From Enterovibrio sp. JCM 19048 (lineage in GTDB: Bacteria > Pseudomonadota > Gammaproteobacteria > Enterobacterales > Vibrionaceae): a stretch of DNA of 64,000 bases. The notes under the pieces were generated by a model. That model ran no database searches. It was not told the DNA's origin and saw only the letters and a list, made by a program, of their open reading frames with translations. The stretch lies in NCBI GenBank assembly GCA_001310415.1, contig BAXE01000015.1, forward strand, positions 1-64,000, given 5' to 3'. A program made the translations under genes and the position numbers. This document shows positions 10,793 to 21,438 of this stretch, in pieces; position 1 is the stretch's first letter, and each line of letters begins with the position of its first letter.

Positions 10793-12880
10793 TCTTTTGT
10801 TTGCTCGCTATACGTTTTTCGGCGCGTTCTGCTTGTTTAAGGTACTCGTAGATAGCAATCTGCGAACGTACTTTTTTGCGATTCCCGCGTTTTACGTATT
10901 CGTTGGTCATGTCTTTGTCCAACACACGTGCCTTGGCGCGATCTGCAAACTGTAGTTCAAGAATATCCATGATGCGCTGTTTGAGGCGTTCATCTTTGAT
11001 CGGTGTGCCGACCTCAATACGGTTATCGATGTTGCGCGTCATCCAGTCTGCTGAAGAGATGTACACATCGCGATCCCCACCGTTTTCAAAGGTAAATACG
11101 CGGGGGTGTTCCAGAAAACGGTCAACGATACTGATGGCCTTGATGTTTTGGCTGACGCCTTTAATGCCGGGAACCAGGGCGCACATGCCGCGAACAATCA
11201 TCCGGATTTTCACACCTTCGCTGCTGGCTTTGTACAGCAGGTTGACCAGTCCTTTGTCGACCAGGTTGTTGACCTTGATGGTGATCCCCGCCTTGCGCTT
11301 GGCTTTGGCGTGTTCAATTTCGCGTTCTATCAAGCGATACAGGCGGCTGCGTGAGTTGCGCGGCGACACAATCAGGTGGGTGAATTTCACCGGTTTGTAG
11401 GGATTTTCGATAAAGTTAAAGACTTTACGAACCTCAGCTGTCAGCGACTTGTCTGCGGTAAACAGGGAGAAGTCGGTGTAGATGCGGGCGGTTTTCTCGT
11501 GAAAGTTACCGGTGCCAATATGGGCGTATTCGCGCACACCATCGTCTTCCCGGCGGGAGATAAGGCAAAGCTTGGAGTGGATTTTCAGCCCCGGCGTACC
11601 GAATACCACTTTCACGCCAGCATCGGTCAGCACGCGCGCCCACTCGATGTTGGCTTCCTCATCAAAACGTGCCTGCAGTTCAACCACCACAGTAACCCGT
11701 TTACCGTTGTTGGCGGCATCCATCATGGAGTTGATGATACGGCTGTTTTTCGCCACGCGGTAAATATTGATGCGGATGCTGCGTACTTTCGGGTCGAAAG
11801 ATGCCTGACGCACCAGTCGGTCATGTGGCGGAAGGTGTGGTAGGGGTAATAGAGCAGGACATCCCGGTTGCGGATCGCATCAAATGCGTTGTCGAAGACG
11901 GTAAAGTCCGCGGAGTCCAGCGGCGGCAGCGGCGGGTTTTCCAGATACTTCATGCTGACATTCGGAAAGCCGATAAAGTCTTTGAAGTTGTGGTAACGCG
12001 CACCCGGCAATACGCTGTCCAAATCAGAGATCTTAAGCATCTGGATCAGCTTTTTCACCATATCCTGCGGCATGTCCCGCTGGTACACAAAGCGTACCGG
12101 CAGGGCCGTCAGACGCTGATCCAGACTGTCAGACATGTTTTCGAGCAGGCTGTGATCTACCTCGTTGGTGAGGTCATATTCCGCATCCCGGGTCATTTTC
12201 ATCGCGTAGGCTTCGATACTGTCGTAATCGAAAAAACCCCGGAATATCTCATCAAGGCAAAGGCGGATGATGTTATCGAGCAGAATAATGGTTTTACGGC
12301 GGCGTTTGCCCTTTGGCTCCGGCACCTTGATAAAGCGTTCGATTTCGTCCGTCGGGATCTCTATTAGCGCATAGCGGGTGGCTTCCCCTTCTTTTTTCAG
12401 CTCGACAGCCAGATAGGAATAGGCGTCTTTGAGGAAAGAGAGCACATCCATATCATCGGTAAGGATGATCGGGGTAATGTGGGGAAGTAAGTTGCTGACG
12501 AAGTGTTTTTTAAGCCAGTTTTGCTGGTATTCGGTCAACTGGCGCTCGTTGACCAAAAAGATATGGCGGCGTGCCATTTCCAGCAGAATATCGTTGTAAA
12601 GGTGGTCAAAATCCTGATTCAGCTTGAGCACTTTTTGCTGGATTCTGATCAGTAACTCTTTGGCTTCATTGCCGCCGCCTTGTTCCTCACTGATCAGGAT
12701 CCGTCGCTTAACATCGGCAAAGCGTACCTGATAAAACTCATCCAGATTGCTGGAGAAAATGCCGAGAAAGCGAACCCGCTCAATGATGGGAACGTTTTTG
12801 TCGGCGGCTTCCTGCAACACCCTTTCGTTAAACGATAGCCAACTAAGTTCTTTTTCTATGTAGTAATTATCCGTGCTCAT
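10785..12880 (-). CDS. ppk: Ppk1, polyphosphate kinase (1 frameshift)
   Basis: Makes inorganic polyphosphate reversibly from ATP. Repaired length 698 residues (E. coli 688). The N-terminal domain starts [19 protein letters not shown]; the phospholipase-D-like catalytic half carries the autophosphorylated His in [13 protein letters not shown] and a second His/Lys motif in [12 protein letters not shown]. One base is missing near 11811-11815, where the text should read [16 protein letters not shown] ribosome site (AAAGGAAA) precedes the ATG at 12880. It lies 14 bp downstream of the ACT-domain gene and overlaps ppx, forming a three-gene operon divergent from pstCAB. Confidence 0.95.
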
Positions 12881-12894
12881 GAGTTTCCTTTACA

Positions 12895-13407
12895 TCAGAG
12901 GATATCGCTCTCGTCGAATTCAACAATCAGGTCATCCGACAGGCGCTCAAGGGCGGCACCGATATCGTCGAGGGCGATGGTGTTGGCAATATCAAGATCA
13001 AACGCTGCAGTGAAAATCACGCCGCCTGAATTTGGGGCACTCTCTGCGTTGGTTTCCAGATTATTGATATTAATTCCAAACTTGGCGATTTCCCGGGTAA
13101 CTTCCTGAATAATGCCAGGGCGATCATTTCCGGTAACAGACAATGTATGGGTGGTGGTGTCGTCATCGAGTGCATTACTTGCTTCAGTGACCACAACGTC
13201 CAGATCAGGAATACTCTTGAGTGCTTTGGTCAGCGCTGGGACATCGTCTTCTTTGATATCAATTTGCACGATGCCGGCAAATTTGCCTGCGAGCTTGCTC
13301 AGACTACTCGCTTGCCAGCTGCCGTGATGTTTGAATACGGTGTCGGAAACAGTTTCTACAAGACCAGAACGGTCGGCGCCGATAAGTGTGATAACTAGCT
13401 GCTTCAT
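12895..13407 (-). CDS. GcvR-like protein with two ACT domains
   Basis: About 170 residues made of two ACT-type modules (VITLIGADRSGLVETV at the start and SVTGNDRPGIIQEV in the middle). This is the architecture of GcvR, which in E. coli binds GcvA and controls glycine cleavage. The ligand here is unknown. I prefer the ATG at 13407 because AAGGA lies 7 bases before it; an in-frame ATG at 13413 is only 1 base from that site. The gene opens the ppk-ppx operon, so it could instead have a role tied to phosphate or amino-acid stress. That is inference from position only. Confidence 0.8.
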   Translation of the reverse strand: MKQLVITLIGADRSGLVETVSDTVFKHHGSWQASSLSKLAGKFAGIVQIDIKEDDVPALTKALKSIPDLDVVVTEASNALDDDTTTHTLSVTGNDRPGIIQEVTREIAKFGININNLETNAESAPNSGGVIFTAAFDLDIANTIALDDIGAALERLSDDLIVEFDESDIL

Positions 13408-13585
13408 GGTCATTCCTTAACGTCTAAAGCGGGGAGGGAATGGACATTATCTGAGCTGTATGAAAGTCTGTCCACCGGCGCTTTCGTGGCACATTTCTGA
13501 TCTGTGTTTCACGTCAATGTTAGCGGAGGCTAGCGATTTTTTATTACACTTTCATTTCAGTCAGTTAAGGTGTAACCCTGTCTCA

Positions 13586-13619
13586 CTGTCACATAACTGT
13601 CATCAAAAAGACATATTAT
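13586..13619 (+). promoter_or_regulatory. Pho box and -10 of the pst operon
   Basis: CTGTCAC (13586-13592), ATAA, CTGTCAT (13597-13603) is a near-perfect PhoB operator; a weaker third repeat (AAGACAT) starts at 13608, keeping the 11-bp period. A TATTAT-like -10 lies at about 13614-13619. The site is 46 bp from pstC and within the region shared with the divergent ppk operon. Confidence 0.88.
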
Positions 13620-13648
13620 GAGCCGCTTAACCAGAAAATGAGGTAACA

Positions 13649-15820
13649 ATGGCAGACGCCACCAACGCGTTGATGCGGGGAGATACCCGTCGGCGCTTAC
13701 AAGACAGACTCGCACGCTTATCCGTAACTGGCGGTGGTCTTGTGGTGTTATTTGCATTGCTACTGATATTTTTCTACCTCGCTTATGTCGTTTTGCCGCT
13801 GTTTAAAAGCCCTGATGTGGCGGTGGCAAAACAGCTGACAATGAATTTTCCGCAACCTGCTGCCCAACTGGGGCTGGATGACAACAACCAGCTCGGCTTC
13901 CGCTATTCAAGCGGCGGCACCCTGACCGTTTTCTCCCTCAATGATGGGAAGACAGTATTGCGCCAGTCTCTGGCTGAGAACCCGTCCAGTTTTGCTGCCC
14001 AGCATGGGTACGCCGGCATATCAGCGTACGGCCTGAACGATGGCCGGGTGAGTTTCCAGCGGCTCCGTTTTATCAACAGCTATAAGAATGGTGAAACCAG
14101 CATTACGCCCACTGTTGAACCCCTCGATACCATTGAGCTGGGCGCGCAGCCACTGCCGGTGACAGCACTCACCTTTGCCGAGCAAACCAGTGGAATGACA
14201 GTGGCTGGCATTGTGGGTGATAAACTGCAGGTGGTTTCAACCGACGCACAAGGCATATCCCGCTGGCATAATGCACTGCCGGTAACTGAAGGCACCCAGG
14301 TGTTGATGACACCGGATGGACGTAAGCTCTACGTGATGTCGGGTGATGTGATCAAGGTTTACAGCTTGTCACCAAAAGGCGTTTTGTTGCGCGAATCTGT
14401 CAATGTGGACGTGGTGACAGGTTTCAAACCGGTTGCGATGACACTGTTAGCAGGTGGTCACTCACTGATGGTGCGTCTGGAAAATGGCCATATCGGGCAG
14501 TGGTTTGATGTGGTGAAATCCGGTTCACGCACCCTTACCATGGTACGCGAGTTCGATACTATGCCGGGCCAGGCGGTCGTTGAACCGCACCGCAATGTGT
14601 TTGCCAACCTTTCTACGCTAGGCGTGCTGTCACTCTGGCATGCCCCGAGCGAAAGCCGCGAGCGGTTTGACTTCCCCGATTTGTCAAAAGACGTGGATAT
14701 GCTGGCCTTCTCGCCCCGTGCCAACCGCCTGCTGGTGGAGCAGGGCAATACCCTAACCTTGCTGGATGTCGATAATCCCCACCCAGATGTGAGTGTCCGC
14801 TCACTGTGGCGTAAAATCTGGTACGAAGGCTACAGCGAACCGGATTATGTTTGGCAATCCACGTCTGGGTCTGATTCGTTTGAAGGTAAGCTGAGCGCGA
14901 TGCCTGTGGTGTTTGGCACCATCAAAGTGGCGGCTTATGCGCTGATCTTTGCTATTCCGCTGGCAGTCGGTGGTGCTATTTACACAGCGTATTTTATGCC
15001 CTCCGGTATGCGCCGTGTGGTGAAGCCGACCATCGAAATTATGGAAGCGCTGCCGACCGTTATTCTGGGTTTTCTGGCCGGGCTCTGGCTCGCACCCATC
15101 GTTGAAACCCATCTGCCGGCGATGTTCCTGATCTTTGTTTCAATGCCGTTGTCTTTCATGCTGACAGCGGTTGTGTGGGTTTTCTTGCCCAGAGCGTTGC
15201 GTAAAAAATTGCCACCGGGTGGACACCTGTATGTGGTGATCCCCCTGATTTTGCTGCTTGGCTATGTCTCATTTGCGCTGGGCCCCTGGGTTGAGCGCGT
15301 GTTTATGGGGGGAGACAGCCGGGTATTTGTGACCGATGTACTCGGGGTGAACTTCGATCAGCGCAACGCGATTGTGGTTGGACTCGCAATGGGCTTTGCA
15401 GTGATCCCAACCATCTTCACCATCGCTGAAGATGCAATATTCTCGGTGCCAAGCCACCTCACCAATGGTTCACTGGCATTGGGTGCAACCCACTGGCAAA
15501 CCCTGACCCGTGTGGTGCTGCTGACGGCAAGCCCGGGCATTTTCTCTGCTGTGATGATGGGATTAGGCCGCGCAGTGGGGGAAACCATGATTGTATTGAT
15601 GGCAACCGGGAATACACCATTGATGGAGTGGAACCCGTTTGAAGGGCTTCGTACCCTGTCGGCCAATATCGCGGTTGAAATGCCGGAGTCAGAAGTGGGC
15701 AGTTCGCATTACCGTGTCCTGTTTTTGACGGCATTTATATTGTTTTCATTTACCTTTTTGTTTAACACCGTGGCGGAATTTGTCCGTCAGCGGTTACGGG
15801 ATAAATACCGTGCGTTGTAA
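13649..15820 (+). CDS. pstC: PstC-type phosphate permease with periplasmic domain
   Basis: 723-residue inner-membrane subunit of the phosphate ABC transporter. E. coli PstC is about 320 residues; here a membrane segment near residues 30-52 is followed by roughly 350 periplasmic residues with repeated beta-rich blocks (for example GTLTVFSLNDG, MTPDGRKLYVMSGD) that look propeller-like. The standard six-helix permease follows from about residue 425, with the cytoplasmic coupling motif in SLALGATHWQTL and the RAVGETM block. A good ribosome site (GAGG) precedes the ATG. The extended form is familiar in Vibrionaceae; the role of the added domain is not known to me. Intact. Confidence 0.9.
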   Translation: MADATNALMRGDTRRRLQDRLARLSVTGGGLVVLFALLLIFFYLAYVVLPLFKSPDVAVAKQLTMNFPQPAAQLGLDDNNQLGFRYSSGGTLTVFSLNDGKTVLRQSLAENPSSFAAQHGYAGISAYGLNDGRVSFQRLRFINSYKNGETSITPTVEPLDTIELGAQPLPVTALTFAEQTSGMTVAGIVGDKLQVVSTDAQGISRWHNALPVTEGTQVLMTPDGRKLYVMSGDVIKVYSLSPKGVLLRESVNVDVVTGFKPVAMTLLAGGHSLMVRLENGHIGQWFDVVKSGSRTLTMVREFDTMPGQAVVEPHRNVFANLSTLGVLSLWHAPSESRERFDFPDLSKDVDMLAFSPRANRLLVEQGNTLTLLDVDNPHPDVSVRSLWRKIWYEGYSEPDYVWQSTSGSDSFEGKLSAMPVVFGTIKVAAYALIFAIPLAVGGAIYTAYFMPSGMRRVVKPTIEIMEALPTVILGFLAGLWLAPIVETHLPAMFLIFVSMPLSFMLTAVVWVFLPRALRKKLPPGGHLYVVIPLILLLGYVSFALGPWVERVFMGGDSRVFVTDVLGVNFDQRNAIVVGLAMGFAVIPTIFTIAEDAIFSVPSHLTNGSLALGATHWQTLTRVVLLTASPGIFSAVMMGLGRAVGETMIVLMATGNTPLMEWNPFEGLRTLSANIAVEMPESEVGSSHYRVLFLTAFILFSFTFLFNTVAEFVRQRLRDKYRAL

Positions 15821-15858
15821 GGTTTCAGCCGATTTTCTTCTCCCCCTGAGAGGCGCGA

Positions 15859-17505
15859 ATGTTTAAGCGTTTGAACAGCAGTTCGCCTTGGGTTTGGATG
15901 ACAGCAGGTATGGTCAGTCTGTGTCTGGTCGCAGTGCTGGGCGTCATGCTGCTTATCGGCTGGAACGGACTGACCTATTTCTGGCCTTCGCCTGTCTACC
16001 AGTTCGAGATCAAAACGCCTAGCGGCACAGAAACCGCGTACGGAGAAATCTACGGTATAGAATCTGTCTCAACACGTCAGCTTCAGGAAGCGGGCGTTAC
16101 CTTGCAAGACCCTACGCAACCGACCCACGACCGGCTGATGATTAAAATCGCCAACCGCGAGCGTGAAGCGCATGACTTTATCTCGGTACTGGCACAAAAC
16201 ATTGTGTCGCAAAAAGCGCTGCCTGATATTGCCGTGATTGAGCGCGCAGAGAACGGCGCATTTTTCGGTATCCCTGTAGGCTATTTGCATGCCGGTAAGC
16301 TGGTCGAAGAAGGGATTACGTCGGCGTTCTATCAGCAGAAAATCGCTCAGGCAGATATCCTTCGCTCAGAGATTGCCAACATTGAGCGCACGGAAATTGA
16401 GAGCGTTAATTACCGTCTCAATGCACTCAAGCAGGATCGCAAACGTTTTGAGCAAAAAGGAAAGGTCGTCCCCGAGTGGCTGCAAGATGAAATTGATGTG
16501 CTGGAGCTGCGCTATCAGTCGATAGAAGAGGTGCTGATGAAGCGCCGCAGCGATCTGGCTCTCGACAGTTTGGTGGTGAAGGATCGCTTTGGGCAATCGG
16601 TTCGCATTCCGCTCAACAATGTATTGTCGATCTGGTACCCCAATGCCATGAGCTGGCAAGACAAATTGGTACACTGGGGACATCAAGTCGTCGCTTTCGT
16701 GACTGACAATCCACGTGAAGCGAACTCTGAAGGGGGCGTGTTTCCGGCGATCTTCGGCACCGTATTGATGGTGCTGCTGATGTCGGTCATGGTCACGCCA
16801 CTTGGTGTGCTGGCTGCTGTTTACCTTCATGAATACGCGGGGAAAAACGCATTTACCCGTGTTGTCAGGATTGCGGTGGTCAACCTGGCAGGTGTGCCGT
16901 CTATTGTTTATGGCGTGTTCGGCCTCGGCTTTTTTGTCTATTTCGTCGGGGGCAATATCGACAACCTGTTTTATTCCGATGCCTTGCCCAACCCGACGTT
17001 CGGTACACCGGGGATTTTGTGGTCTTCACTGACACTCGCTATTTTGACGCTGCCTGTTGTCATCGTTTCAACGGAAGAAGGCTTGTCACGCATTCCGATC
17101 TCAGTACGTCATGGTTCTATGGCGCTGGGGGCGACGCAGGCTGAAACCTTGTGGCGTATCGTGCTGCCGATGGCGAGCCCTGCTATTATGACAGGATTGA
17201 TCCTGGCGATAGCGCGCGCGGCTGGGGAAGTGGCGCCGCTGATGCTGGTGGGTGTGGTGAAAGTGGCACCGACACTGCCGCTTGACGGTAATTTCCCATT
17301 TCTCCACCTGGAGAGGAAGTTTATGCATCTGGGTTACCATGTGTATGATGTCGGCTTCCAAAGCCCCAATATTGAAGCTGCAAGGCCATTGGTATACGCC
17401 ACCTCCTTACTGTTGGTGACTGTGATTGTTGGCCTTAACTTGGCTGCCATTACCATCCGAAACCACCTGCGTGAAAAATACCGTTCGCTGGAACAGGACA
17501 TATAA
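15859..17505 (+). CDS. pstA: PstA-type phosphate permease with periplasmic insert
   Basis: 548-residue partner of PstC (E. coli PstA is 296). After a first membrane helix (about residues 14-37) comes a periplasmic region that includes a predicted coiled coil near residues 155-220 (many E, K, Q and R, e.g. NALKQDRKRFEQKGK). The permease helices follow from about residue 290, with the coupling segment SMALGATQAETLWRIV and RAAGEVAPLM. It follows pstC after 38 bp and precedes pstB by 18 bp. The matched enlargements of PstC and PstA suggest that their periplasmic parts pair. Intact. Confidence 0.9.
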   Translation: MFKRLNSSSPWVWMTAGMVSLCLVAVLGVMLLIGWNGLTYFWPSPVYQFEIKTPSGTETAYGEIYGIESVSTRQLQEAGVTLQDPTQPTHDRLMIKIANREREAHDFISVLAQNIVSQKALPDIAVIERAENGAFFGIPVGYLHAGKLVEEGITSAFYQQKIAQADILRSEIANIERTEIESVNYRLNALKQDRKRFEQKGKVVPEWLQDEIDVLELRYQSIEEVLMKRRSDLALDSLVVKDRFGQSVRIPLNNVLSIWYPNAMSWQDKLVHWGHQVVAFVTDNPREANSEGGVFPAIFGTVLMVLLMSVMVTPLGVLAAVYLHEYAGKNAFTRVVRIAVVNLAGVPSIVYGVFGLGFFVYFVGGNIDNLFYSDALPNPTFGTPGILWSSLTLAILTLPVVIVSTEEGLSRIPISVRHGSMALGATQAETLWRIVLPMASPAIMTGLILAIARAAGEVAPLMLVGVVKVAPTLPLDGNFPFLHLERKFMHLGYHVYDVGFQSPNIEAARPLVYATSLLLVTVIVGLNLAAITIRNHLREKYRSLEQDI

Positions 17506-17523
17506 CGAGGAAACCGCAACGAA

Positions 17524-18341
17524 ATGATATCCATCAATGCCAATATCGGATTGCTGAACCCGGTTGATCTCTCCGCACTGCCGGATGAGAAAACTGCGCT
17601 GGCTATCCGTCATCTCAATTTGTTCTATGGCAATACCCAGGCATTGTTCGATATCAATATGCGTATTCCAAAGGGTAAGGTGACCGCCTTTATCGGCCCG
17701 TCGGGCTGCGGTAAATCCACCTTGCTGCGCTGTATCAACCGTATGAACGACTTGGTGGATGGCTGTCGCGTGGAAGGGGAAATCTCATTGCACGGCACCA
17801 ATGTTTACGACGAAGCCGTGGATGTCCCGGCACTTCGCCGCAGCGTCGGCATGGTTTTCCAGCGTCCGAATCCATTTCCGAAATCCATTTATGAAAATGT
17901 GATTTATGGCCTGCGTCTGCAGGGCGTGAAAAATGTGCGTACCTGGATGATGCAGTAGAGCGCTCACTGCGCGCTGCGGCGCTTTGGGATGAAGTGAAAG
18001 ACCGTCTGCATGACAACGCCTTTGGCCTTTCCGGCGGTCAGCAGCAACGTCTGGTGATTGCCCGTGCGATTGCGATTGAGCCGGAGGTATTGCTGCTTGA
18101 TGAGCCTACCTCGGCGCTGGATCCTATCTCCACCCTGACCATCGAAGAGCTGATTAACGATCTCAAGCGGAAATACACCGTCGTTATTGTTACCCACAAT
18201 ATGCAACAGGCGGCGCGTGTGTCTGACCAAACGGCCTTCATCAACCTCGGCAAGTTGGTAGAATATGCCGATACAGATACACTCTTTACCACACCGAAAA
18301 ACAAGCAAACCGAAGATTACATCACTGGCCGTTATGGTTAA
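17524..18341 (+). CDS. pstB: PstB, phosphate transporter ATPase (1 frameshift)
   Basis: ABC ATPase that powers phosphate uptake and helps signal to PhoR. Walker A is GPSGCGKST, the Q-loop is in [17 protein letters not shown], the signature is LSGGQQQRL, Walker B is [11 protein letters not shown] and the His switch is VTHNMQQ. A base is missing near 17940, where the text should continue [21 protein letters not shown]. Repaired length 272 residues, the family norm. The Asn-containing RCINRMNDL segment after Walker A is typical of PstB. Confidence 0.95.
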
Positions 18342-18406
18342 GGTCTGTTGATCTTTAGTGATGATTTTTTCTAGAACAAAATTTAACCCCCAAAGGGCAG
18401 CAGACC
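18342..18406. other. inverted repeat between pstB and phoU
   Basis: GGTCTGTTG at 18342-18350 pairs with CAGCAGACC at 18398-18406 apart from one G-U pair. The long loop (47 bases) makes it weak. It could process or stabilise the operon mRNA between pstB and phoU; no T-run follows. Confidence 0.3.
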
Positions 18407-18424
18407 CTAAGGAAACGCACGCAG

Positions 18425-19132
18425 ATGGATAATCAAAATATCAGCCGCCACATTTCCGGTCAGTTCAATGCTGAGCTGGAAGCTATCCGTACCCATGTGC
18501 TGGCGATGGGCGGGCTGGTGGAACGCCAGCTTACTGACGCACTGCGTGCGATGCATTACCAGGATGTGGATTTGGCAAAACAGGTGATCCGGGAAGATCA
18601 CAAGGTCAATTCAATGGAAGTGGCAATTGATGAAGCCTGTACCCGCATTATTGCCAAGCGCCAGCCGACTGCAGGCGACCTGCGTCTGGTGATTGCCATT
18701 ATCAAAACCATTACCGATCTTGAGCGCATTGGTGATGTTGCGGACAGTATTGCCAAAATGGCGCTGGACAACTTTTCCAATCACCAACAGCCGTTTCTGG
18801 TATCACTGGAAAACCTGGGCCATAAAGCTGCACGTATGCTGCATGACGTGCTGGATGCGTTTGCCCGTATGGATGTGGATGCTGCGATGAAGGTGTACCA
18901 TTCTGACGATCACCTTGACCGTGAGTACGAAGCTATTTTGCGTCAACTGATGACCTACATGATGGAAGATCCGCGTTCGATTCCGAACGTGTTGAAAGTG
19001 ATGTGGTCAGCACGGGCTATTGAACGGGTGGGGGATCGCTGCCAGAACATTTGCGAATACATTATCTACTTCGTAAAAGGCAAAGACATCCGTCATACCA
19101 ACAAAGAGCAACTGGAAAAGATGCTCAAGTAA
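18425..19132 (+). CDS. phoU: PhoU, phosphate signalling regulator
   Basis: 235-residue three-helix-bundle repeat protein that links the Pst transporter to PhoR and keeps the Pho regulon off when phosphate is plentiful. Both PhoU repeats are visible, each with the metal-binding E/D-x-x-x-D pattern ([17 protein letters not shown] and [16 protein letters not shown]). The start codon at 18425 is 83 bp after pstB. It is the last gene of pstC-pstA-pstB-phoU and is followed by a good terminator. Intact. Confidence 0.97.
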   Translation: MDNQNISRHISGQFNAELEAIRTHVLAMGGLVERQLTDALRAMHYQDVDLAKQVIREDHKVNSMEVAIDEACTRIIAKRQPTAGDLRLVIAIIKTITDLERIGDVADSIAKMALDNFSNHQQPFLVSLENLGHKAARMLHDVLDAFARMDVDAAMKVYHSDDHLDREYEAILRQLMTYMMEDPRSIPNVLKVMWSARAIERVGDRCQNICEYIIYFVKGKDIRHTNKEQLEKMLK

Positions 19133-19168
19133 ATACCCATCCGCAAGCCATGAAAAAGCCTAGGCATG

Positions 19169-19195
19169 AAAAAACCCGCATTCAGCGGGTTTTTT
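19169..19195. terminator. bidirectional terminator phoU/bamE
   Basis: AAAAAACCCGC, a 5-base loop, then GCGGGTTTTTT: an 11-bp stem with A-run and T-run, placed between two converging genes. Confidence 0.9.
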
Positions 19196-19211
19196 GCTCA
19201 TTGGCTTGTGA

Positions 19212-19568
19212 TTAGCGGATCACTTCGAAGAAGCTGGTACCGGGCTGGAAATCGCCTTTCATACCGACAAGCTGACCGTTGTCATCAAATGAAAGGATCA
19301 GCTCTTTTTGCTCAGGTTCCCCGTGTCCAGGTTTCAACCATTGAACAAAGTACCAGGTATTCGGATAGCCGGACTCCACCAACATTGGTGGGCCAAGTAA
19401 GAATTTCACCTGCTCTTTGGTCATGCCAAATTTGAGCTCTTCGACCGCGGTCTGGTCGATGTAATTTCCCTGATTGATATCTATGCGATACACCAGTTGG
19501 TTTACCCAGCTACAACCGGAGAGTGTGGCCAGTACAAGTGATGTCGCAACGATGTGTTTCCAACGCAT
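19212..19568 (-). CDS. bamE: BamE, outer-membrane assembly lipoprotein
   Basis: 118-residue small lipoprotein of the BAM complex that inserts beta-barrel proteins into the outer membrane. The signal peptide ends in the lipobox LSGC (Cys 19). The SmpA/OmlA domain is clear in GNYIDQTAVEELKFGMTKEQV and LLGPPML. It lies downstream of recN on the same strand, the order nadK-recN-bamE known from E. coli. Intact. Confidence 0.95.
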   Translation of the reverse strand: MRWKHIVATSLVLATLSGCSWVNQLVYRIDINQGNYIDQTAVEELKFGMTKEQVKFLLGPPMLVESGYPNTWYFVQWLKPGHGEPEQKELILSFDDNGQLVGMKGDFQPGTSFFEVIR

Positions 19569-19726
19569 GACTTCTTACTTCAATTCCAAAATAGGTGACG
19601 ATGATAAACAAGCAACTGAGAGATGTAAAAACTCTTGCTCGAACTTGCCTGTTTGACCGTGCTATTGGAAAAAAGTTTCGGGAGTGAAACTGGCCCGTAT
19701 GAGCCAGTATTCGAAAGGGTGTTCAA

Positions 19727-21392
19727 TTAAGCAGCAATCAGCAACTCTTTGGCGTTTGCCAATGTATGAGCGGTAATTTCACTGCCGCCTAGAAGACGGG
19801 CCAGCTCCTGTACCTTGCCTGCGAGTCCAATGCCACCATGCTGGTCGTTGTGGTGCCTTTGTCGCTGGTCTTGGCGACAAACATCTGGTGATGGCCGCAT
19901 CCGGCTACCTGCGGCAGGTGGGTAACACACATAACCTGGGTGGACTCTCCGAGTTTACGCAGTAGCTTGCCAACGATAGCCGCCGTCGGGCCACTGATAC
20001 CCACATCCACCTCATCGAAAATCAGGCTGGGTGTATCGACTTTCTGAGCGGTGATCACCTGGATTGCCAGAGAGATACGCGACAGTTCACCACCGGAAGC
20101 CACGCGGCCAAGCGCCTGCATCGGTTGCCCTGGGTTGGTGGAAACCAGAAACTCGATATTGTCGACGCCAAGCGGAGACAGGTGACTCTCTGGCTGACTA
20201 TCCAGAGAAATATGGAACTTGCCATGCTGCATGCTTAGCTCATGCATGCTGGACGAAATCAGCTTATCCAGCTCTTTGGCGTAGCGTTTGCGGCTCTTGC
20301 TTAGCTTCTCAGCTGCAGCAAGGCAAGCCTGGTGTTTCACCTCTACATTGGCAGCAAGCTGTTCAATCTGATTATCGCTGTCGTTGAGGTTTTCCAGATC
20401 GTGCATCAGCGCCTGATAGGTGTTGAACAGCTCATCCGGCGTGACCTGATGTTTACGTGACAGGCGCATAATGGTCGCCATGCGTTCATCAAGGTACTGC
20501 AATCGCGCCGGATCCATATCCAGTCTGTCCATATAGCTTGAGATTTCATGGCTGGTTTCCTGCACCTGAATACAGGCTTCATCCAGCATCTGGGCCAGAT
20601 CGTTAAACCGACTGTCCATGGCTGTCAGTTCAGCCAGCTTTTGCTGGGCAAACTGCAGCAGTTGCAGGGCGTTGTTTTCGTCGTCTTCGCTTAATGCCTG
20701 CAAGACACTCTGGCTGCAAAGCGCAATATCACCGCAGTTTGAAAGGCGTTTGTGTTCTTCTTCAAGCTCCGGGTATTCGGTTTCACCAATCGCCAGTTCA
20801 TTCAGCTCATTGACCTGGTACTCAAGCAGCTGACGCTGGGCTTCGAGCGCTTCTTTGTTCTTTTCCAGTTGCTTGAGTTCATTACGCGCGGCGCGCCAGT
20901 CCTGATAACGTTCACGCATGGCAGCCAGCAAGTTCTGATGACCGGCATACTGATCAAGCAGCGTGAGCTGATAGTCGTTTTTCATCAACAGTTGGTGGGC
21001 ATGCTGACCGTGAATGTTGATCAGATGCTGCCCCAGCGATTTTTGCTGGGAAGCCGGCACAGGACTGCCGTTGATAAAGGCTCGGGAGCGGCTTCTTTGG
21101 TGATGACGCGACGCAGAATACATTCATCGCCGTCGACCAGTTCATTGTCTTCCAGCCAGCGACGTGCGGCAGGGTTATTCTGAAGCTGGAACTGCACTAC
21201 GATTTCGGCTTTTTCTTCACCCGGGCGGACCATAGATGCGTCAGCGCGATCGCCAAGGCACAGCCCCAGAGCGTCAATCGCAATGGATTTACCGGCACCG
21301 GTTTCACCGGTAATAGTGGTCATTCCTTTTTGGAAGTCGAGTTCTAACGCTTTAACAATGGCAAAGTTTTGGATTGTGATATGCGCCAGCAT
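19727..21392 (-). CDS. recN: RecN, DNA repair SMC-like ATPase (2 frameshifts)
   Basis: SOS-induced ATPase acting early in double-strand-break repair. Walker A is GETGAGKS near residue 30; the central part is coiled coil; the signature region is [15 protein letters not shown] and Walker B is [15 protein letters not shown] is missing near 21092 (the text should read [13 protein letters not shown]) and another near 19814 (GGG to GG, should read [14 protein letters not shown]). Repaired length 555 residues (E. coli 553). Two LexA boxes lie just upstream. Confidence 0.95.
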
Positions 21393-21416
21393 GAGAGAGT
21401 ACCTGTGTTTATCATC

Positions 21417-21436
21417 ACCTGTTGTTATGTACAGTA
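21417..21436 (-). promoter_or_regulatory. LexA box 1 (proximal) of recN
   Basis: CTGT (21419-21422), eight bases, ACAG (21431-21434) fits the gammaproteobacterial SOS box CTGT-N8-ACAG. It is 24 bp upstream of the recN start. Confidence 0.7.
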
Positions 21437-21438
21437 TA

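Noticed and set aside
19689..19708. Terminator after recN
   Set aside because: ACTGGC/GCCAGT pair is only 6 bp and is followed by a three-base T-run; too weak to call.
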